Positions 13,129-25,500 of a stretch of 64,000 nucleotides of DNA are shown piece by piece; within the stretch, counting starts at the first letter, position 1, and each line of letters opens with the position of its first letter. The stretch comes from Chloromonas sp. AAM2. Lineage: Eukaryota; Chlorophyta; Chlorophyceae; Chlamydomonadales; Chlamydomonadaceae. The DNA lies in assembly GCA_004335635.1 (NCBI GenBank), contig QAXH01006562.1:62346-126345 (forward strand). Direction: 5' to 3'. The translations under genes were made by a program, and so were the position numbers. The notes under the pieces were generated by a model, which ran no database searches, had not been told where the DNA came from, and saw only the letters and a program-made list of their open reading frames with translations.

Positions 13129-14449
13129 AGAGCGTTGGTCACGTGGCCTGGCGTTGGGAAAGTGTCCAATGTTGAGTCAAGCAGAGCTGCATCAACATGC
13201 TGTGACCTGGGTTGAACTTACAGCAATGAATAGCTGAGGATTGTGTGGAACTGTGGAGTGGAACTGAGGCTGTGTTGTGCATGAGTGACGTCAAGTTGAG
13301 TTTGCTTGTTTGATGCTGAGAAGCAGCTGAACAAGTGAGCGTTGTTTTCTTTTGAGTTCCTCCCTTTGACTCTGCTGTAAATCAACTGAAACTCTACCAG
13401 GTTGATTCAATATAGTGATCAACTGGAGTCAACTGGAATGATTTGCAGCTTAATCAACCTGGTTGAATAAACTGACAGATGAAACAACAGACAATCAACC
13501 TTGGATGTATCAACTGAGATTCAACTCTTGAACTTGGTCTTCTTGCAAGAAGGTCACTACCAGGCGTCTACTGTGGTACATCCAGTGGAAAAGCGACAAG
13601 GGACTGACAAGTGATTCACCACCTTCTGGCAGATTCTCAAAGGCATGCCCTGTGACGTGCCACAGAAGCGGGTTGGACAGGCTCTGCACCTGCTTGTCTG
13701 CACAACGGGAGTTCTATGGACGTAGGTTCTTTGCGCCTACTCCATTCTTGTCAAGTTTCGGTGGAATCTGCAAAGGTAAGGAGTGTCATACACCACTGGC
13801 TCACCACTTGTTCTACACATTTCAACCATGTCAGTCTCAGAGTGTCCCAGAACTGGCAAACATATTTGTTTTTGGTCACCGAGACCTTGTGACAATCCTG
13901 CATGCCGCCGACACTACACTGCTTGATGATGACATGCAAGCTGTTGCTATGGAGATATCGCTCGAAATGCCATAAGACCACACGAGTCCTGGGAGGAATT
14001 TCCATGACAGCACAACTTCACTCTGTCAACAAGCGTAATCTTTGTTGAACACGCAGGTTGCTGAGCAGCTGGCCTGAGCAACAGGGAGGGACTCAACTGT
14101 TTTGTCGCCACCCAGTGGTCAGAAGGTGAGAGGTGCGTACGAAGTAAATCGATATCAAAAATGTGGCCAGCGGCAGTGCGCAGTTCACGCAGGGGCAGGC
14201 GGCGGCAGGTTGGTAGCCCTTTGCGAGCTGACCCAGCAACCGTCCGAGCCGCTGTCCACTTTCCCAAATCGACCAAAACGGCCACCAGCGAAACCGCAAA
14301 AGCAAAACTTCCTCCGATTTCTGGTGGAACGAAGCTAGGACAGCACTTCTCGTAAACATCGCTTCGTCATCAACGTAGCGACTTCGGCGTTTGTCCTTGG
14401 ATGCACTGAGGATTCTGCCACCGTGGCTGCTTGCCCACGGCAAAAAAGA
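13129..14449. other. Intergenic with one family A core
   Basis: The stretch near 13280-13530 is rich in CAACT/GTTGA words. The family A core TGTCCCAGAACTGGCAAAC lies at 13843-13861, oriented as a right end. The last few hundred bases are the likely promoter of the thioredoxin gene. No gene seen. Confidence 0.5.
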
Positions 14450-15644
14450 ATGCTTTCGTCTCTTCCGACAACCGGGAAATTCACCCAGCATTGCGCGCCT
14501 GTGACTAATGTGCAACGCTGCGTACCTAGCAGGCTGCTCCGTGGCAAGACAAAGCCGTGCAGCACGGCGTTGGTTGCTAAATGCGCCGGTGCCACTGCTG
14601 CCATCTCGAACTGGCCAGCTACAGAGTCTTTACTTCTTGGCAGCGTTGAGGAACTGGAGCTTCAGAGTGCCCTTGAAGCTGAACTCATCGCAAAAGCCCC
14701 CCCAAAACCAGTCAAGCCCATCCAGCCACCAGCGGTGGTGCCACGCACCCCAGTTGTGATGCTAGAAACACCGGAGGCGTTCAACGAGCTCCTAGCGGGA
14801 GCGGGAGAACAGCTGATTGTGGTCGACTTCTACACGGTTGGTATGCTCAAATATCTCGACTCAATCTCAGGGTCCCGTCCATTGACCCGTCCTTAAAATC
14901 ACCCAGCTCCTTGCCATTGAATTGCCTTGCAGGACTGGTGTGGGCCCTGCCAGCTCATGCACAAAGAGGTTGACAAGATGACTCATGTTTTCCCCAAAAA
15001 TGTGGTCTTTGCCAAGTTCAACGTTGGACCTTGGGGCGCTTTTGCTACCTCTCAACGCATCAGGTCCCTTCCAACTTTCAAGTGGGTACCCACGCGTTTC
15101 TTCTTTGATTGGCATGCACACCCCAGTTCAGTGCATTGTACTGGAGTTTTCCCTGTTCCACGGCCAAGAACCGTTTGCAAAAGAGGGTAGCCTGCAGCTG
15201 CAGAGCCCACTGCCATGCACGGGTGTCAAGTTATTGTTCTGTAGCTGCGTGCTCACTACTTAAATGAATTCAAATCACAAAGAGCTACACAGGGCCATTT
15301 GATGTTTTAGGGTTGCCACGAGCTGATGACTGCCATGAGCTACTTGCAACAGCCAATCAAGGCTATTTGAGGCTAAGGTTGCATGGTGAAGCAGCGGAGT
15401 AGTGTCTGTGGATGACTGGCTTGAGCTACTTGCAAAAGGCAATGAAATCATTCAGCATCTCATCATGCACACTGTGCATGTGGCGCTGAGGGCTGGGCCA
15501 GTCCAGAGGTGTGAGTGGTTGTTCCTGTGTGCTGACTTATTTGCCTGCAGGCTCTTCCAGCGAGGCAGGTGTCTGGATCAGGTCAGTGGCGCCAAGCCTG
15601 TTCAGTTACGGCAGCTTCTCACTCATTACTATCGAGGGCGATAA
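14450..15644 (+). CDS. Thioredoxin with plastid-type leader
   Basis: Three exons, 14450-14836, 14933-15081 and 15551-15644, in phase at GT-AG introns, ending in TAA; 209 residues. The first 85 or so residues are rich in Ser, Thr, Arg and Ala with few acids, like a chloroplast transit peptide, and are followed by a Pro-rich hinge. The thioredoxin fold then follows: beta strand LIVVDFYT, the active site WCGPC (the two redox cysteines, just after intron 1), the cis-proline segment LPTFKLF (split by intron 2), and a C-terminal GAKPVQLRQLL helix. It would reduce disulphides on target proteins. The WCGPC site separates it from the atypical ACHT and Trx-like groups, which have altered sites. The loop after FNV is not standard (GPWGAFATSQ). 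The subtype cannot be assigned with confidence. Confidence 0.87.
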
Positions 15645-16517
15645 GCTGCGCTTTGGTTGACTGTCACTGAGCCATGTTGCTACCATTTTGGCGGTTCAAG
15701 AGATCATTTTTGCTTGACTTTCGTGGACAAGCGCTGCACTGGACATCGACGATGCGCAGCGTTCTTGCGCTCACAAGTGGCAGGCCTTGGCGTGGTTTTC
15801 CGCGAGATTGGTCATGGCAGCACATGGATGAGGCAGTTATCAACATTGTGTAGTAGGTTGTGAGTTAGTGTTGATGCCTGCAAGTGCTGCGTACTTTGGT
15901 ACACACGCAGGTGCCTGCGCGATTTGCACGTCTTTTTTCATCCCAACAGAGTAGTTAGGTTGTTGTGACGTTTTTGACATCGGTCTTCAGTTTTCTGCAG
16001 CATATGCTTATTTTATGACGAGTGAGTGGAGGAATCTGAACCTCCCCACTCACTGTGTGGTTGTACCAACTATATGGCAAGGCGCAAGTGTGGCTCAGGA
16101 ACAGTGGAGATGTTGGCTAGCCGACGCACTGGCATTGATGCTGTCATATGATCAGTGAGGGTGGCAATGCGTTCTCAGGATGTTCACGTGCTTTTTGTGC
16201 TGCTTGTCCACACATGACGGATACAGTGTGAGTGCTGTCCTAGATGGGTGCCCGGGGGTCAGTCAAAGGGCTAAGAGCTTGTGCGGTCACACAGGTACTC
16301 GCAGCAAGAAGGGCCTTTTGTCTTGTTGCAATTGCGATATTGTATTTTAAACACACGACATGATGGCTGTCTTCTGTGGGCTTAACCACGTCTGATTATA
16401 CATGCAACAAAACGCTTCAAGTGTGGTTGCCACGCGCTGCCCGAATCATATCGGTGCACATGATTTTGCCAGGGCGGGGCTCAAGGGTTGAGGAGCTGAG
16501 AATGAGCGAAAGCACCA

Positions 16518-16985
16518 CAAAAAAAAGAAGTTTGCCGGTTCTGAGACTTGGCAGAGCGACCAAGAAGGGAGGATTGGCGACAGGCTGTGGGGCGTCTACG
16601 CGCTCAACACACGAGTTTGCTCAAGAGAGTGAAGCAGCTGGAACACCTGATGGCGACTCACATCACCGACTTTTGAGGTACTGGCCGGTCAGAATGGTTC
16701 ACACACCGATTTGCCTTTTTACCCAGCAGGTCATGTCTCTTAGTTCGCTGTCCCAGAATTGGTGTGGTACCGTGTATCACAATTCCCGTTGCCCACCCTG
16801 TATGCGATTGACGCATGTGTGTGCCTGACACACACAGTCACTGGGTGGCCACAGTTCCTGTGAGAACCATGCACAACAAATTGCGAGCTGACACTGGCTT
16901 CCCACAACGGGAACTTTCAACACCCGGTTCCAGTGTTACTCCCAGGAATTGTCCCAGATCTGGCAAACTTCTTTTTTTTGTTTTG
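16518..16985. mobile_element. Short non-autonomous DNA element (MITE-like), family A
   Basis: The two ends are inverted copies: CAAAAAAAAGAAGTTTGCC at the left, and its complement GGCAAACTTCTTTTTTTTG at the right, followed inward by the core TGTCCCAGATCTGGCAAAC type sequence. The element is about 470 nt with no long open frame of its own, as expected for a non-autonomous element moved by a transposase encoded elsewhere. I could not identify a clear target-site duplication. Confidence 0.7.
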
Positions 16986-17578
16986 AGTGGCTGCTTTACA
17001 TGCAGTCTGGTTGAATCATAAGAGCCTTTGAGGCAGAGGAGGAATGCAGTCCTGCAAAAGGCTGACCGCTCCTGCCTCGGCTTGATTTTGTTAGGATTAC
17101 TGAGCATGCTCGGCGCAGCCAAGAGATTCCTCATCACGAGTGTGATGCATGAATCCGGCATTTGGTCAATGTTGCACTCCACTTCCTGTTGAATGCTTAC
17201 AAGGGCTGGCGCTGTGGCGGCCATTCTTCACACTTGTAAACTGGTTTTCTGTCCAGCTTCGTACCCGCCGGCAGACATGAATGCCTTCTCCTTTACTACA
17301 GTGACATGCCCTATCTCCGATCGTGACAGCTTGCCATGTCATCAGGATCAATGTGGTGCTGGTGACGACTGCAAAAGCCAAGCAACCCTACGCCCCGCAG
17401 CTGTTTGTTGTCACAGGTCTGCCACTGACGTATCAATAGTACTCTCCTGCGTGGCGCAACAAAAGGCAATGACCCATCTTCACGTCAAAGGATAGCATCT
17501 TGGTCACCTTCAGTCAACTCAATCACTCCATGTCCCCGTGCCTGCAACTCGTCCAACATTTGACCGCGTTTGGGAGTG

Positions 17579-17790
17579 CTCTCTGCCAAAGGGAAGAGCC
17601 GTGACGCGACTGTATCCCGACTGGTTCAAGAACTGGGCTGTCCTGCCATCATCTTGCCATGACTGCAAGAGTGAAGGCACGTTGTGAATGAAGACGCGAA
17701 ACTTCGACCTTGCAGTCAAACTGCGCCAGGTTGGCAGTCGGGGCTGTGAAACGCTTTTCATGTGAAGTACACGATTAGCCCTGCCATGTT
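17579..17790 (+). repeat. Dispersed repeat family B, copy 1
   Basis: The block starting GGGAAGAGCCGTGACGCGAC is repeated nearly identically at 23213-23400. The two copies differ by a few substitutions and by short indels near AATGAAG. Both end near TGAAACGCTTTTCATGTGA. No coding function is evident. Confidence 0.85.
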
Positions 17791-17989
17791 GCACGTCTTA
17801 ACTTGTGAGGGGATGAAAATCTTGAGACTAGTTGTGATTGTTCTAAGTTCGACCTTGAACAGATTTAGCTGGTCTCACTCTTGATGTCACAACAAACAAA
17901 CGGCTTAATCATAAGGTTGGGCCAATTACAAATAGGGCCTGTCACTGTATCCGTCGTCAGGTGTCACACATAACGAGAATTACAAATTA

Positions 17990-18150
17990 TGAGTGCACAC
18001 CATGGAGCACGTCCAACGCAATTATCACCTACTCGCGCAAATTTTGAAAATCTCTCCTAGCGAAGGGGAATCTGACCGTGTCAGCAACGGGTGGTGAGGC
18101 CCTTGTGGCCATCGGCCCACAGAACGCCTTCCGAAAGCATCCCGTTAGCC
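17990..18150 (+). repeat. Dispersed repeat family C, copy 1
   Basis: The block beginning GAGTGCACACCATGGAGCAC recurs at 39747-39925 (same strand), 20935-21062 (inverted) and, in part, 25683-25765 (inverted). Conserved parts include CTCTCCTAG, GGGGAATCTGACCGTGTCAG and GGCCCTTGTGGCCATC. Confidence 0.85.
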
Positions 18151-18749
18151 ATGTAAACGTGCTTGGGCAACCTCCGTGCGTGCAACCTCCAAATAATAAA
18201 TGTGCGTGCAACCTCCTCATCCAACCCGTACAAAAAATCAACTGTAACGGTGGTTTCAACGGCATGTGTGTCACAATCTGATGTATCACAGTGGATGCCC
18301 TCTGAAATGCCCTTCACACAGAGACAACGTGTGAGTTAGCCTCACTGATGTAACACTGAAAATGACCTTGTGACCGGTTAGGAGGCTACATGCATAGCAC
18401 TCCTTGCAAATGCACATGCCAACGGCCTATGCCAAACGGTCATCTCTTATCTGAACTCGCGAACGGCAGAAGCTCTGCTGATGCCGCCTTTTGCGACTGT
18501 TTGCGCATGTTACGTAATGCCTGCCAATCGATGTTCCTACTTCATGTTCCAATACTTCAATGCAAGACATTTCAATACAGACAAGCGGTCGCAATATGTC
18601 AGCCTGTGTGCAGTATGACGTGCACGTTGGAACTTGTGGCGTCTTTTCAATCAACAGGCAGGCACCATACGCCAAGGGCCTGCGGGACTGATTAGACCCA
18701 TGTCAAGGACACTCAAGGCGACACACGGCAGCACTTCATGAATGTCAGA

Positions 18750-18810
18750 GCAGAAGCCACGGCCCTGATGCCAGGGGCAATAGCCGAAGAGCCACAGCCC
18801 ATCCAGGACC
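18750..18810 (+). repeat. Dispersed repeat family D, copy 1
   Basis: About 50 nt containing GCCACGGCCCTGATGCCAGG and the following GGCAATAGCCGAAGAG are repeated at 20205-20265, on the same strand. Confidence 0.75.
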
Positions 18811-19067
18811 TGTGGCACCCAAACCAAGGCCTGCCTGAGGCCGCAAATCGTGACTGTTGAGTAACCAGCATGCGAGATCGTGTCCCCTGCGCGCCCCTTG
18901 GCTCGACGTGATGTAAGACGTGATGTTGGAGTTGCTTTACTGCTTGAGCATGTGAACATTACATGTGTTTGGGTGTTTTTTGTATTGCTGACCTCCGTCG
19001 ATTAACTTGAGACCTCATTCACGGGCTTCCTATCTACCACACTGGCTCCAGTGCTATTCCTGGAAAC

Positions 19068-19102
19068 TGTCCCAGAACTGGCAAACATCTTTTTTTTTTA
19101 CT
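19068..19102 (+). repeat. Family A right end
   Basis: Perfect core TGTCCCAGAACTGGCAAAC at 19068-19086 followed by a T-run. It is preceded by a GGCTCCAGTG block like the other family ends. I found no matching left end close by, so this is a solo or decayed end. Confidence 0.7.
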
Positions 19103-19281
19103 CGGCCTTACGACCTGTTCTCGGCGGTTTTCGCAGCTCCTTGACAGCTCCCCTGTGCCTCGCGTAATGCACTGTCGTCGCCGCACTGCCGACACTGTCG
19201 AAACTATTCTGATTGCCATCTCTTTTCTGCCATCGCCATGGACTGACTGTTTCTGTCGCATAACTGTTGACGAGCATCGAC

Positions 19282-19883
19282 ATGGGGTCGCAGGCGTCGC
19301 AACGGGCTCCTTCCGGTCAAATCGCACATGCCGGTGTACCATGGCCCATGGCTTTGGACAGTGATGACGAGGTCTGCATGATCCGCACCAACGAGCAGCA
19401 ACATGATATGCTTTGCCATAGCCTTGCACAGAGACAGAGACACTCTGCTCTTGTACATACAGCTGGGGTGCAGCATGCATACAGCATCATATTGAAAGAC
19501 TCATCTTGGGTTCTTATCCTGTGCAGGTTGATAACTCAGTCTCTACAACAGTTGGCTTCAATGCGTTCAAGGCCATGTTCATGCTAGCAATGAAGTGCCC
19601 GGACGAGCAGCAGTCAGCACGGCAGTGGGTGGCTCAGTTTGAGGCCATCCGTTTGGGGCCAGCCGGGCAGCTCACCTGCAGCACGGATGGCCGCTCTCAT
19701 GCCTCGGCCACCGCCCTGCATGACATATACCGACACACCTGGCAGTGCCAGTTACAGGAGCTGGGCAAGTGCCCAAAATGCAATGCTGTGGGCAAGCGCG
19801 GAGCATCGCACAACAGACCCAAGCTCGGTGGTGGACGCGGTGGCTATATGTATTGTGGCTGCTTCAGCCAGCCAGTGGAGTGA
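19282..19883 (+). CDS. Orphan two-exon protein with a CxxC pair
   Basis: Exon 1 (19282-19371) starts at ATG and ends DSDDE. Exon 2 (19527-19883) begins VDNSVSTTVGFNAFKA and ends in TGA. Both introns ends are GT-AG and in phase; 148 residues. Near the C terminus it has KCPKCNAVGKRG then GGYMYCGCFSQP, a Cys-rich pattern that may bind zinc. I do not recognise the family. It lies about 180 nt right of a family A transposon end and among other repeats, so it could be a piece of a transposon protein rather than a host gene. Confidence 0.4.
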
Positions 19884-20204
19884 TGAGTTCAACTTCTATT
19901 CAGTTGACCAGACATGTAAACTTGTGTGGAGACTACGCGCCAACTGTCCCAGTATTGGCAGTACTCCACCGTGTACCAATGCAATTGATTGAACATACGT
20001 ACATCATTGTAAGCTTTTTGGGTGGAGTGGTTTGTCTCTGAATCCCATCCCAGTGTGCCAGTTCTAGCAGCCACACCACAGCGTCTACCAACATGTTGCA
20101 CCACAACACATGCCAGTCTCACACCACAACACATCCTGTCCAGATGTCCACACATCTCAAACATGTCAGTCACACCACCCACAAACTGTCCCAGAACGTT
20201 TTTT

Positions 20205-20265
20205 AGCAGCAGCCACGGCCCTGATGCCAGGGGCAATAGCCGAAGAGTTACAGCCCATTCAAGAG
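20205..20265 (+). repeat. Dispersed repeat family D, copy 2
   Basis: Second copy of the 18750-18810 block. It sits directly after a degenerate family A core (CTGTCCCAGAACG at about 20188), which suggests the two repeats travelled together. Confidence 0.7.
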
Positions 20266-20645
20266 TCACAGCTCATCATGCCAGCGCTGAACACAGCCCT
20301 TGGTATGTCTAATACTGAGTAGTCAGTTGAGCAGCACCAACATGTAGAATCCCTGTACCCACAACGCTTCTCAAAGCTGCCTTGTGCTGAAACTGTTGAG
20401 CTAGAGCGCTTTCCGTTGGACCGTTTCTCATGTTTGTCTCTCATGCTACCCAAGACAAGAGAACACAACTCACTCTGAAGGACACAAGCTGCACACGTCT
20501 TACACGACGCACAAGCTTGTATTTCTGCAGAAAGTCCAGCCGTTTGAGAACTCAGTGGGTAGTTGTCTCCTGGTTCAGCGTTCAGCGTTTTGGCGCACAG
20601 CAGCAGATCAGTCCGGGTAACAACGCAGCAGCGTTACCCCTGGCG

Positions 20646-22873
20646 ATGGGGGTACCCGTGTATCTGAACGTTTACGACTTGACGAACCACAATGCATACG
20701 TTTACTGGTGTGGCGTCGGAATTTACCACGCAGGTAAGCGACAATCTTGACATGAGACTTACTAGAGCAGCGCTAGTTCTGTCGCAGGCAGAGCTCCCGG
20801 GGCTGCAAGTCTCTCACGCATGCAGCTCAATGGTCTGTGCACCTTGCTGAGCTTCACATGCATATTTTACGCTGCAGGCGTAGAAGTGTATGGGACTGAG
20901 TACGCTTATGGAGGTAGGTTAGTCACAGGGACCAGCATGTGGGGTGATGGCCACAAGGGCCTGGCTGACACGGTCAGATTTCCCTTTGCTGGGAGAAATT
21001 TTTGCGCTTTGCGCTATCAGGTGATGTTTGCGTTGGACGTGCTTCATGGTGTGCACTCCCTCCTTGTAAGGTGTAGGCGCTTGTTTTTTCGCTTGTTCTG
21101 GGCTTGCCAGTAAGCATCCAGTGGTAAACTCAACCCAGCCTTCTGCTGCTCTACCATGCTATGCAGGCCACGAGTTTGACTACACAGGCGTGTTTGCCAC
21201 AAGTCCCAAGGATGCTCCAGGCCAGGGTAAGAACTGACCGAGTCCTCATAGCGTCAAGGTCTCTGCAGCTGCAGCGCAGGCGCAGCATGCAACGCACACG
21301 ATTGTGTCATTCGCCACCTGGGAAGCATGTCTTGGCATGCACTCATGGTAATCGTCTGCCGCCCAGCATCATTCTCTCAAGTGTTTCACATCATCAGGAC
21401 AGTGGCCCAGCCGTTTTGTGACAAGTAGGAGAGCAACTGTTCATGTCAGGAGCAAGGTTCACGTGGCTGAGGGGGAAAAAGAGAACGAAGAACAGCTGAG
21501 TATGCGAGCGTTTTGCAGCGAGCTGGCCACAAACCTGCCTTGGTCTGTTCTCTCCAATTCAAAGCATGGCGTCATGATGGGCACAACCTGTCAGTCCACG
21601 CACGATTGGAAAGCATGGCGCCGCAGATGACTTGCCAAGCACCAAGTCCATTGTAGCGTCAGTGGAACAAGCTTCAATCTATTCCCGTACTGCTTCTAGT
21701 AGTATGTCAGTTAGCGTACACATAACTGACTTCCAAGCCGGGGAATTTTACTCAGCCAGATACGTCATGACGTGACCATCCTTCAATCATATCTTGCCGT
21801 TGACTGAGTCCTTCTGCCACACTCACACAGTCAGCCGGCCGAATGCCTGCAGCATGTTGGGTGGTGTGCATGACTCTTGGTCGAGCATTGAACAACAATG
21901 GTCGTCCGGGACCAGGTCGCTTGTCTTTCTAGAACCTGAATCGTGCATGTCTGCTATCTGTGTCCTTTCTCAGTTATATTTCGTGAGTCCGTGTACATCG
22001 GCGAAACGGATCTGAGCCATGAGGAGGTGCACCAACTCATACTGAAGATGGGCCAGGAGTACAAGGGCAACAGATACCACCTTTTGCAGCGCAACTGCAA
22101 TCACTTTGCCAGCGACGTAGTCTACCAGCTGACAGGGCATCCGGCACCTCATTGGGTGCGTAGCGGAGTTGAACATGCATTTGCTCAGCCACTAGCCTAG
22201 ACTCTGCAGGCAGCGGCAGGAAGTTATGGGTCCAGGTGTTGGAAGACATGGATTTCACACTGATTGACACTGACGATGCAGTTGCTCTCACTGATCGTGC
22301 TGCAAGGCACGTATGCAATGCAGTGATTGTACAAAAGCTGGCAGCATATATGCGTCCATGTGTGGATGCTGTTGCGTGTGGTTGTGCAGATCAACCGTCT
22401 TGCTGGGCTGGCCGTCATGCTCCATTGCCTCTTGCCCACCACCTGGGTACCGCCCCTCCAGAGCCCATTGCAGCACACAACGGACGGTGAGTGATGTGCA
22501 GGATTTTCAATGCATGGGCAAAATGCTGCCTGCACTTCATGCAAAATTCAGCCATCAGCTGTGCATGCGTGTGCCTGGTGCAGCTGCTGAAAGCAAATGG
22601 TTAGAGGCTGTCTGCAGTGTGTGCCTGAGCCTTAACGGCACACCAACAAGACGTGCGCTGCCTGCAATGGTAGTCAGAAAGTCAGCCTTTGTTCAGAGAT
22701 GCAGAAACGTGCATTGAGATTGAATTCTGCATTTGTCATGCTTGCCTCTTGCAGCACGACGAGCCCTCATGGGTAACAGTATTCGCTCGGATGCCTACGC
22801 CGTTGATCGGCCGTCCTCCCATTCGTCCGTGCTTGTGACACCGCCAACAGCAGCACCCAACCTTGGCTACTAG
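20646..22873 (+). CDS. DeSI/PPPDE-family thiol isopeptidase
   Basis: Six exons, 20646-20733, 20878-20913, 21167-21226, 21974-22155, 22390-22486 and 22755-22873, all GT-AG and in phase, giving 193 residues with TAG stop. The PPPDE fold is clear: N-terminal VYLNVYDL, the GIYHAG segment with the catalytic histidine, VYGTEYAYGGHEFDYTG, then the RNCNHFASD segment with the catalytic cysteine, followed by a short INRLAGLAV helix. DeSI proteins are cysteine peptidases that remove SUMO or ubiquitin in animals and plants; the exact substrate here is inferred. The last about 40 residues are a Ser/Pro-rich tail. Intron 2 contains a family C repeat, so the gene tolerates insertions in its introns. Confidence 0.93.
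20935..21062 (-). repeat. Dispersed repeat family C, copy 2, inside DeSI intron 2
   Basis: Inverted relative to 17990-18150. It lies wholly within intron 2 of the DeSI gene (20914-21166) and does not touch the splice sites. Confidence 0.8.
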
Positions 22874-23212
22874 GGGGATCCCAGGGAGTGGCAGGTGGCC
22901 AACAGAAGAGCTGCTGGCCAACAGGGCTCAAGTAGATATTATACATCAAGAGCACGTCTCACGCAAGAAAAGGGTTACCACCTGCCCTGGCATACCAATC
23001 AACTCCCTGGGCGGTTCTGACCGCACTGACATGGCTCATATCAGCATGTGTTAGCGACTTGGTGCATGGCTACAGCTCTTTGCATACGGTGGATGCTCTT
23101 TGCTTGGTCAAACTGATGAGTAAGAAATAGGGACTACCACTGTATCGACTTTTATCCCTTCACACAGCTGTCACGGCAATCACCTTTAGTCGTGATTGCT
23201 TAAACTAGTGCT

Positions 23213-23400
23213 CTCTCCCAAAGGGAAGAGCCGTGACGCGACTGTATCCCGACTGGTTCAATAACTGGGCTGTCCTGACATCATCTTGCCATGACTGCAT
23301 GAGTGAAGGCACGTTGTGAATGAAGAGTCAAACTGCGCCAGGTTGGCAGTTGGGGAATGCACGTCCACAGTCGTGCTGTGAAACGCTTTTCATGTGACCT
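23213..23400 (+). repeat. Dispersed repeat family B, copy 2
   Basis: Direct copy of 17579-17790, with a deletion of about a dozen bases and a short insertion around 23330-23370. Confidence 0.85.
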
Positions 23401-23666
23401 GGACAGAGTGTTTGGCGACGACCTCTGTTACATCAGGGCATTGAAAACACACAGTTGCTGTGTGAGAGGGGATTCAGAGGGCTCTCTGTCCCACATAATT
23501 CTTGGAGAACTACTGTGTCTAGCTGCAGTACCGTAGGTTGAACCATGAGAAGTCATGCAATGATGATGATGACGTCATGGCAACGATGTGGGAACAAGTG
23601 ACTGGGTTGCACTTTCTGAATCAGCTCAATTTCCCGGGATTCACACTTTTGCCATGGCTTACTGAA

Positions 23667-23817
23667 TTCAAAAAATAAGTTTGCCAGTTCTGGGACAGTT
23701 TTGAGAGTACCACTGGAACCAATGTGATGGTGATGGTTCATGTCCTGTGCAGTGTTGCGGTATTACAGACCTATTCACACAAACTGTCCCAGAACTGGCA
23801 AACTCCTTTTTTCCCTG
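23667..23817. mobile_element. Very short MITE-like element, family A
   Basis: Left end GTTTGCCAGTTCTGGGACAG at 23679 and right end CTGTCCCAGAACTGGCAAAC at 23784 are perfect inverted copies, each with an A or T run outside. The whole unit is only about 150 nt, so it is probably an internally deleted member of the family seen at 16518-16985. The GGAACC block inside the left end is also shared. Confidence 0.75.
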
Positions 23818-25500
23818 TAGGTACATGTTTGCATTTGCAGCGCATGCCCTGCCACCTCACATGTGTAGTTGGCCATTGTTCAACATTCCAACTTGTATTG
23901 AGCATCCTCATCTTGCCAAGAGGTTTCTATGCCTGTGTGCCTAGGTATGCTTGCTCCAGGCCTGCCCACATGCACAGTTGTGGCTCAGGCCAGATTTGTG
24001 ACGTTGCTTGTACATTTGAGCTGCTTGTGCATGATTGCAAACTGGCGATTGGCAATGGTGTGTCATCACCAGCGACTGTGCTGCAAATTCCAGCCAACAT
24101 CATGCAGCAGACAATCCTCAAAGGCACTTGTGGTTTGTGTTTGAAACCTGGTTTAAGCATGCATATCAGCCTGGTCGACTTTAGAATCTGCTCAGTTTGC
24201 TTAGCGTCAATACTCTGGAGTGCTTGTCAAGACTGGCACTTCAAGGCTGTTTCTTACGCCAATGTAAGCAGGAGCAAACCTCAAATCTAACCATCCCGCC
24301 CTTTCTTCTGTCCTTGTAAGGTCTGAACGCCCTGTTGTTGTAGCTATGGTTCATATTCAGTTTCGTGCAAGCCAGAGACCCTGATTGTTTTGCTGTCATT
24401 GGTAATGCTGTCATTGCCTTCCAGTGACATTTATCATCAGCCGATCCAAATGTATGTGTGCAGAACTGCTGATGTTGCCGGCACGCGCGACATGTCGACA
24501 TGACCCAAGAAGGAAACCAAACGCAAACAAATATATACCTAGCATGGCAGCACGACAATCACTGTGCGACCATGAGGGTCAAGGCTGACGCTGCTAAGTT
24601 GCTTTGCATTGATGGCAAACACGAGCTGCCGACATCCAACGAGAAGGGTCTGGAGTGTGTAAAATCCGTGACACCAAATTGGATTTGACACCAGGTGTGA
24701 AAGTGTCGTCAGAGTGTCGTCAGAGTAAGAGTAACGCTTTGACCTGTCAAATCCGTGGCCATATAAAATTGTATTTTATATGGCATGGCTGTCCTAGTAG
24801 CCACTGTATTTTATATGGCATGCCACAGTATACAATGGCATGGCTGATATATTCTAAGCACAGGGTCTGAGTTAGTTCTGTTCAGTTGACCCACCGTGTA
24901 AGTAAGCGTGTGTTCGGACTGTGTGCCAACTGTGTGGCCATGCCACTGTCCCAGTACATGGCCTCGGATGCATCTTTCAGCTTTTGGTCATTGAATAGTT
25001 CGGTGTACATGGCCAACACATGGAGCACATGCAGCGTCCTTCCTTGGCTTGCCGTACTCTGTTGCTTGCATACGCTGCGCTATTGTCGTGTTTAAAAACC
25101 CTTGTCCCTACAAATGTTACTTGCGAGTCTACGGACCTCAGCAGTTGTCAAGGTTTACCAAGTACTTGGAATGTGTGGTGTGACCAGTGCACTTTTCAAA
25201 CTGATCAGTTGAGGATCAGTCTATCTTGAGGGTTTCAGTGTAAATTCAAGTGCACCGTTGTGTTGGATGATGATGGTTATGATGTCTCGAGTTGTGATGT
25301 CTCGTAACGGGAGAGGAATTGTTCACATTGATACAATTTTACATGAAACATAGCTGGAAATCCAATTCAATTGTTAGCAGATCTAGCAAATTCAGAAATT
25401 ATGCGAGAAATCACATTTGAAAAACGACCTAAACCCAAGACCCACCGAGTCACTCGCTATTAGAAGCCTCTCCGCTGGTTCCAGTGGCGATCCTGAGACT

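Larger units (their letters stand above)
15645..19281. other. Repeat-rich intergenic region
   Basis: No gene was assembled. It holds a complete family A element (16518-16985), one copy each of families B (17579-17790), C (17990-18150) and D (18750-18810), and a family A right end (19068-19102). The remaining DNA has only short open frames without protein motifs. Confidence 0.55.
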
